A stretch of DNA of 64,000 nucleotides, from NCBI RefSeq assembly GCF_009830285.1, contig NZ_WUQX01000001.1, forward strand, positions 124,001-188,000, read 5' to 3'. Of this stretch, positions 61,802 through 64,000 are shown piece after piece (positions within the stretch are counted from its first letter, which is position 1; the number at the start of each line of letters is the position of its first letter). This DNA comes from Sporofaciens musculi (GTDB taxonomy: Bacteria > Bacillota > Clostridia > Lachnospirales > Lachnospiraceae). The translations under genes were made by a program, and so were the position numbers. Under the pieces are notes generated by a model that saw nothing but the letters and a program-made list of their open reading frames with translations, had not been told where the DNA came from and ran no database searches.

Positions 61802-61879
61802 AGATGCTGTCTGGTAGGAATAAAGATTGACATTATGATAATAAAGTAAGACATTTTCACAAGAAAATAAAGGAGAAGA

Positions 61880-62626
61880 ATGGATATAAAAAGAAACCAA
61901 ATATACGAAACCGACTGCATGGAAATATTAAAAAGACTTTCAGATTCAAGTATTGATTTAATTATTGCAGATCCGCCGTATTTCCGCATGAAGGGAGAGT
62001 TTGATTTTGTTTTCCAAACCATCCCTGAATATCTGGAATGGTGCAGGGGATGGGTAGAAGAATGTTACAGGGTATTGAAACCAACGGGGGCATTTTACTG
62101 TTGGGGAAGCTGCCAGACAATTGATAAACTTTCGGTTCTTGTCTTAGACCGGTTTGATTGGATTAAACGGAACCTAATTGTCTGGAATTTTTCGACAGGA
62201 CGGCCGGGTAAAGCATCTTATCGGTATGAAAGTGAATTCCTTTGGTTTTACAGTAATCCCCTGCATGAAATCAATCAGGATAATATCCGTATTCCTTACC
62301 ATGCCGGAGGTGAGAAAGATAAAAGAAAAAATCCAAAAGGGAAAACCTGTGGGAATGTATGGGAATGCCCAAGGATTATGCCGAATTACCGGGAAGCAAC
62401 AAAACATCCGACACAGAAACCGGAAAAGCTGTCTGAAAGAATTTTATTGGCCAGCAGTTCTCCGGGGGATTTAGTATTGATACCATTTGCTGGATCAGGT
62501 ACGGAAATTGTTTCCTGCATGAAAAAGAAAAGAGATTTTATTGCGGCAGAGATAAATCCGGCATATGTGAGGGAAATTATTCTGCCACGATTGGAAACAG
62601 TGAAAAAGGAGGGATTTTTTGAATAA
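61880..62626 (+). CDS. DNA methyltransferase, N4-cytosine or N6-adenine type
   Basis: The 248-residue protein has the catalytic DPPY at residues 31-34 (LIIADPPYF) before the SAM motif PFAGSGTEIV near 203, so the beta-class order. TQKPEKLSERILLASS lies between. DPPY fits N6-adenine or N4-cytosine methylation. The ATG follows AAGGAGAAG. There is no restriction partner, so it is probably a protection methylase of the ICE. It overlaps the DUF4315 gene by eight bases. Confidence 0.9.
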   Translation: MDIKRNQIYETDCMEILKRLSDSSIDLIIADPPYFRMKGEFDFVFQTIPEYLEWCRGWVEECYRVLKPTGAFYCWGSCQTIDKLSVLVLDRFDWIKRNLIVWNFSTGRPGKASYRYESEFLWFYSNPLHEINQDNIRIPYHAGGEKDKRKNPKGKTCGNVWECPRIMPNYREATKHPTQKPEKLSERILLASSSPGDLVLIPFAGSGTEIVSCMKKKRDFIAAEINPAYVREIILPRLETVKKEGFFE

Positions 62627-63017
62627 AAAGCTACATCGCGTCTTGGATGAAATTCAGAAAACGGAAGAAAAGATTGCCGCATGGCAGGAGCATTTAGGGG
62701 AACTGAATGTCCAGAAGGAAATGCTGGAGGATGCAGAGATCATTAAGAGTGTCCGTGCTATGCGGCTTGGAAGCCGGGAATTGTTATCTGTCTTGGAGGG
62801 CATACAGAATGGGGCAGTCATACTTACTGAGAAGCTGGAAATGACGGATGGTTCTGACAGTAATGAAAGTACAGAGCCGGAGAACCTATCAGAATTAGCA
62901 GGGGGTATGGGTATGATGGAAACGGCAGAGAGCCGGACGGAAACAGCAGAGGGGATTATCTGCAGAACAGGAATTGCCGGAAGATACGGCAACGGAAAGG
63001 GAGGATTTTTAAGATGA
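62619..63017 (+). CDS. DUF4315-family conjugation protein
   Basis: The 132-residue product starts at TTG 62619 behind AGGAGGG. The N-terminal 70 residues match the DUF4315 coiled coil (NKKLHRVLDEIQKTEEKIAA, EIIKSVRAMRLGSRELLSVL). The tail is longer and more acidic than the family core. It always accompanies DUF4366 and TopB in this ICE type. Its precise role is unknown. Confidence 0.85.
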   Translation: MNKKLHRVLDEIQKTEEKIAAWQEHLGELNVQKEMLEDAEIIKSVRAMRLGSRELLSVLEGIQNGAVILTEKLEMTDGSDSNESTEPENLSELAGGMGMMETAESRTETAEGIICRTGIAGRYGNGKGGFLR

Positions 63018-63766
63018 AGGATAAAATCAAAAAATATCTGATGGTGGTTACAATGGCCGTGGGGATTCTGTCCTCTGCGGCCATGCCTGCATTGGCGTAT
63101 ACGGGCGGTGCAGAGCAGACGGAAGGTGATAGTTCAAATGCAGGAACCGTCACCGGGAATATCAGCGTGGAAACAGAAGATTCAGAGGATGAGCCAATCA
63201 CAGAGGAACCGTCAGACACAGAGGATTCAGAAGAGGAAGAATCACAGGGCAGGGTGCAGGGGACGCCGTTCTCTGTGCCAGGGAACGGGCAGTTGGTGGA
63301 TGATAAGACAGATGATGAAAGCAAACAGTTCTTAACGATCCAGACCAAAAACGGCAATACCTTCTTCATGGTATTAGACCGTTCCAACAATACGGAGAAT
63401 GTCTATATGCTGTCCATGATTGATGAAAATGACCTGGCAGAGTTTATCGGGGAAACGGAAAAAGAGCCGGAACAGGAACAGCCTTCCGTAGTCATCCCGG
63501 AAACAGAACAGCCATCTGTGCAGGAGGAAACAGAAACGGAAACAGAGGAAGCGCCGGAAGAAAAGAAAGGCGGCATGAATACGGGTGCCCTGCTTGCGGT
63601 AATCGTGCTTTTAGCTGGCGGCATCGGAGGTTATTATTATTTTAAAGTGCTGAAACCAAGGCAGGACGGGGACGAAGCGGACGGTGAGGATCTGGAATTT
63701 TACGACGGCGGCGCATACGTCAATGAAGATCAGGAAGATTCTGATGAAGAAGGGGAGGATGAATAA
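63014..63766 (+). CDS. DUF4366-family membrane protein
   Basis: The 250-residue product has a signal peptide (YLMVVTMAVGILSSAAMPALAYT), a low-complexity acidic region, a domain with FLTIQTKNGNTFFMVLDRSN, another acidic stretch (QEETETETEEAPEEKKGGMN) and a C-terminal membrane helix (TGALLAVIVLLAGGIGGYYYF) with an acidic cytosolic tail. It overlaps the previous stop and TAATG joins it to topB. It is probably a surface part of the mating apparatus. Confidence 0.88.
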   Translation: MKDKIKKYLMVVTMAVGILSSAAMPALAYTGGAEQTEGDSSNAGTVTGNISVETEDSEDEPITEEPSDTEDSEEEESQGRVQGTPFSVPGNGQLVDDKTDDESKQFLTIQTKNGNTFFMVLDRSNNTENVYMLSMIDENDLAEFIGETEKEPEQEQPSVVIPETEQPSVQEETETETEEAPEEKKGGMNTGALLAVIVLLAGGIGGYYYFKVLKPRQDGDEADGEDLEFYDGGAYVNEDQEDSDEEGEDE

Positions 63767-64000
63767 TGTTTTTGGTCATTGCGGAGAAACCGAGCGTATC
63801 ACAGAGTCTGGCCAGGATTCTTTCCGCCGGGGAGCGGGAGGACGGCTATCTGTTCGGGAAAGACTGCATTGTAAGCTGGTGCCTGGGGCATCTTGCAGAA
63901 TATGTTTCCCCGGAGCATTACGATTCTAAATATGAAAAGTGGGAGTTTGCCGATCTCCCCATCGTGCCGGAACAGTGGGAATTATCCGTTGCAAAAGATA
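63766..64000 (+). CDS. topB: DNA topoisomerase III (5' part only)
   Basis: Type IA topoisomerases of this kind are regular in Tn1549-like elements and may resolve DNA during transfer. The visible 78 residues start MFLVIAEKPSVSQSLARILS, the Toprim motif, and continue with VSWCLGHLAEYVSPEHYD. The gene starts one base inside the DUF4366 stop (TAATG) and runs off the window at 64000. Confidence 0.93.
   Translation, partial: MFLVIAEKPSVSQSLARILSAGEREDGYLFGKDCIVSWCLGHLAEYVSPEHYDSKYEKWEFADLPIVPEQWELSVAKD

Larger units (their letters stand above)
19027..64000 (+). mobile_element. Integrative conjugative element of the Tn1549/CTn type (left 45 kb)
   Basis: The segment carries ParA/ParB/RepA_N maintenance genes and a type IV secretion set in the usual order for Tn1549-like elements: PcfB, VirD4-type coupling protein, Maff2, VirB6-like, PrgI, VirB4, cytosine methylase, sortase B, NlpC/P60 hydrolase, DUF4315, DUF4366, topoisomerase III. 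The left end is in spmA. Relaxase, integrase and right end lie past 64,000. It hosts a group II intron and a second mobile element. Most genes run on the plus strand, opposite to the chromosomal neighbours. Confidence 0.92.

Overview
The window reads as a chromosome segment of a spore-forming, gut-type Bacillota, most likely Lachnospiraceae. The evidence is the gene order hup, S4 protein, yabP, yabQ, divIC, spoIIE-like, tilS, hpt, ftsH, a CotS-like coat gene and spmA, together with strong Shine-Dalgarno sites. No rRNA, tRNA or CRISPR array was seen.

Region 1 (1-19,026) is core chromosome, mostly on the minus strand: recR (partial), ybaB, dnaX, pfkA, then map (+), a small exported protein, a GH13 neopullulanase-type enzyme, ftsH, hpt, tilS, a PP2C phosphatase in the SpoIIE position but without a membrane domain, divIC, yabQ, yabP, an RqcP-like S4 protein, HU, a phosphoglucomutase, a CotS-like protein and cca. 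It ends in the plus-strand spore-maturation gene spmA, which is cut after its Ala-Ala-Thr-Pro-Ala-Gly segment.

Region 2 (about 19,027 to beyond 64,000) is an integrative conjugative element (ICE) of the Tn1549/CTn type inserted in spmA. Its left half holds maintenance and regulation: a DUF6075-like protein, ParA, ParB, a RepA_N/DUF6017 initiator split over a 23-bp tandem repeat, HTH and sigma-like regulators, a duplicated HTH/operator module, a lipoprotein and a small kinase. A 1,985-residue SpaA/Cna-B surface protein follows. The transfer genes are PcfB, the VirD4-type coupling protein, Maff2, a VirB6-like protein, a radical SAM protein, PrgI, VirB4, a cytosine methyltransferase, sortase B, a 3D/NlpC-P60 hydrolase, an adenine-type methyltransferase, DUF4315, DUF4366 and topoisomerase III (partial). 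Relaxase, integrase and right end lie outside.

Two further elements sit inside the ICE. A 2,548-bp group II intron (36,822-39,369) with an intact RT/maturase/HNH protein interrupts the coupling-protein gene. A 12.1-kb mobilizable element (about 40,360-52,437) with a large serine recombinase, a MobA/MobL relaxase, a CHC2 primase-like protein and a VapE-like helicase interrupts maff2. Four genes of this inner element carry single-base, mostly homopolymer frameshifts, while the neighbouring chromosome has none.

Eight copies of a 25-nt palindrome (ACTTTGCGACA..TGTCGCAAAGT) lie in intergenic parts of the ICE, four of them clustered at 39,768-39,974. They are the best candidate for the element's own centromere or operator set. 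With the repeat-split initiator and the spmA insertion, they are the most interesting signals here.
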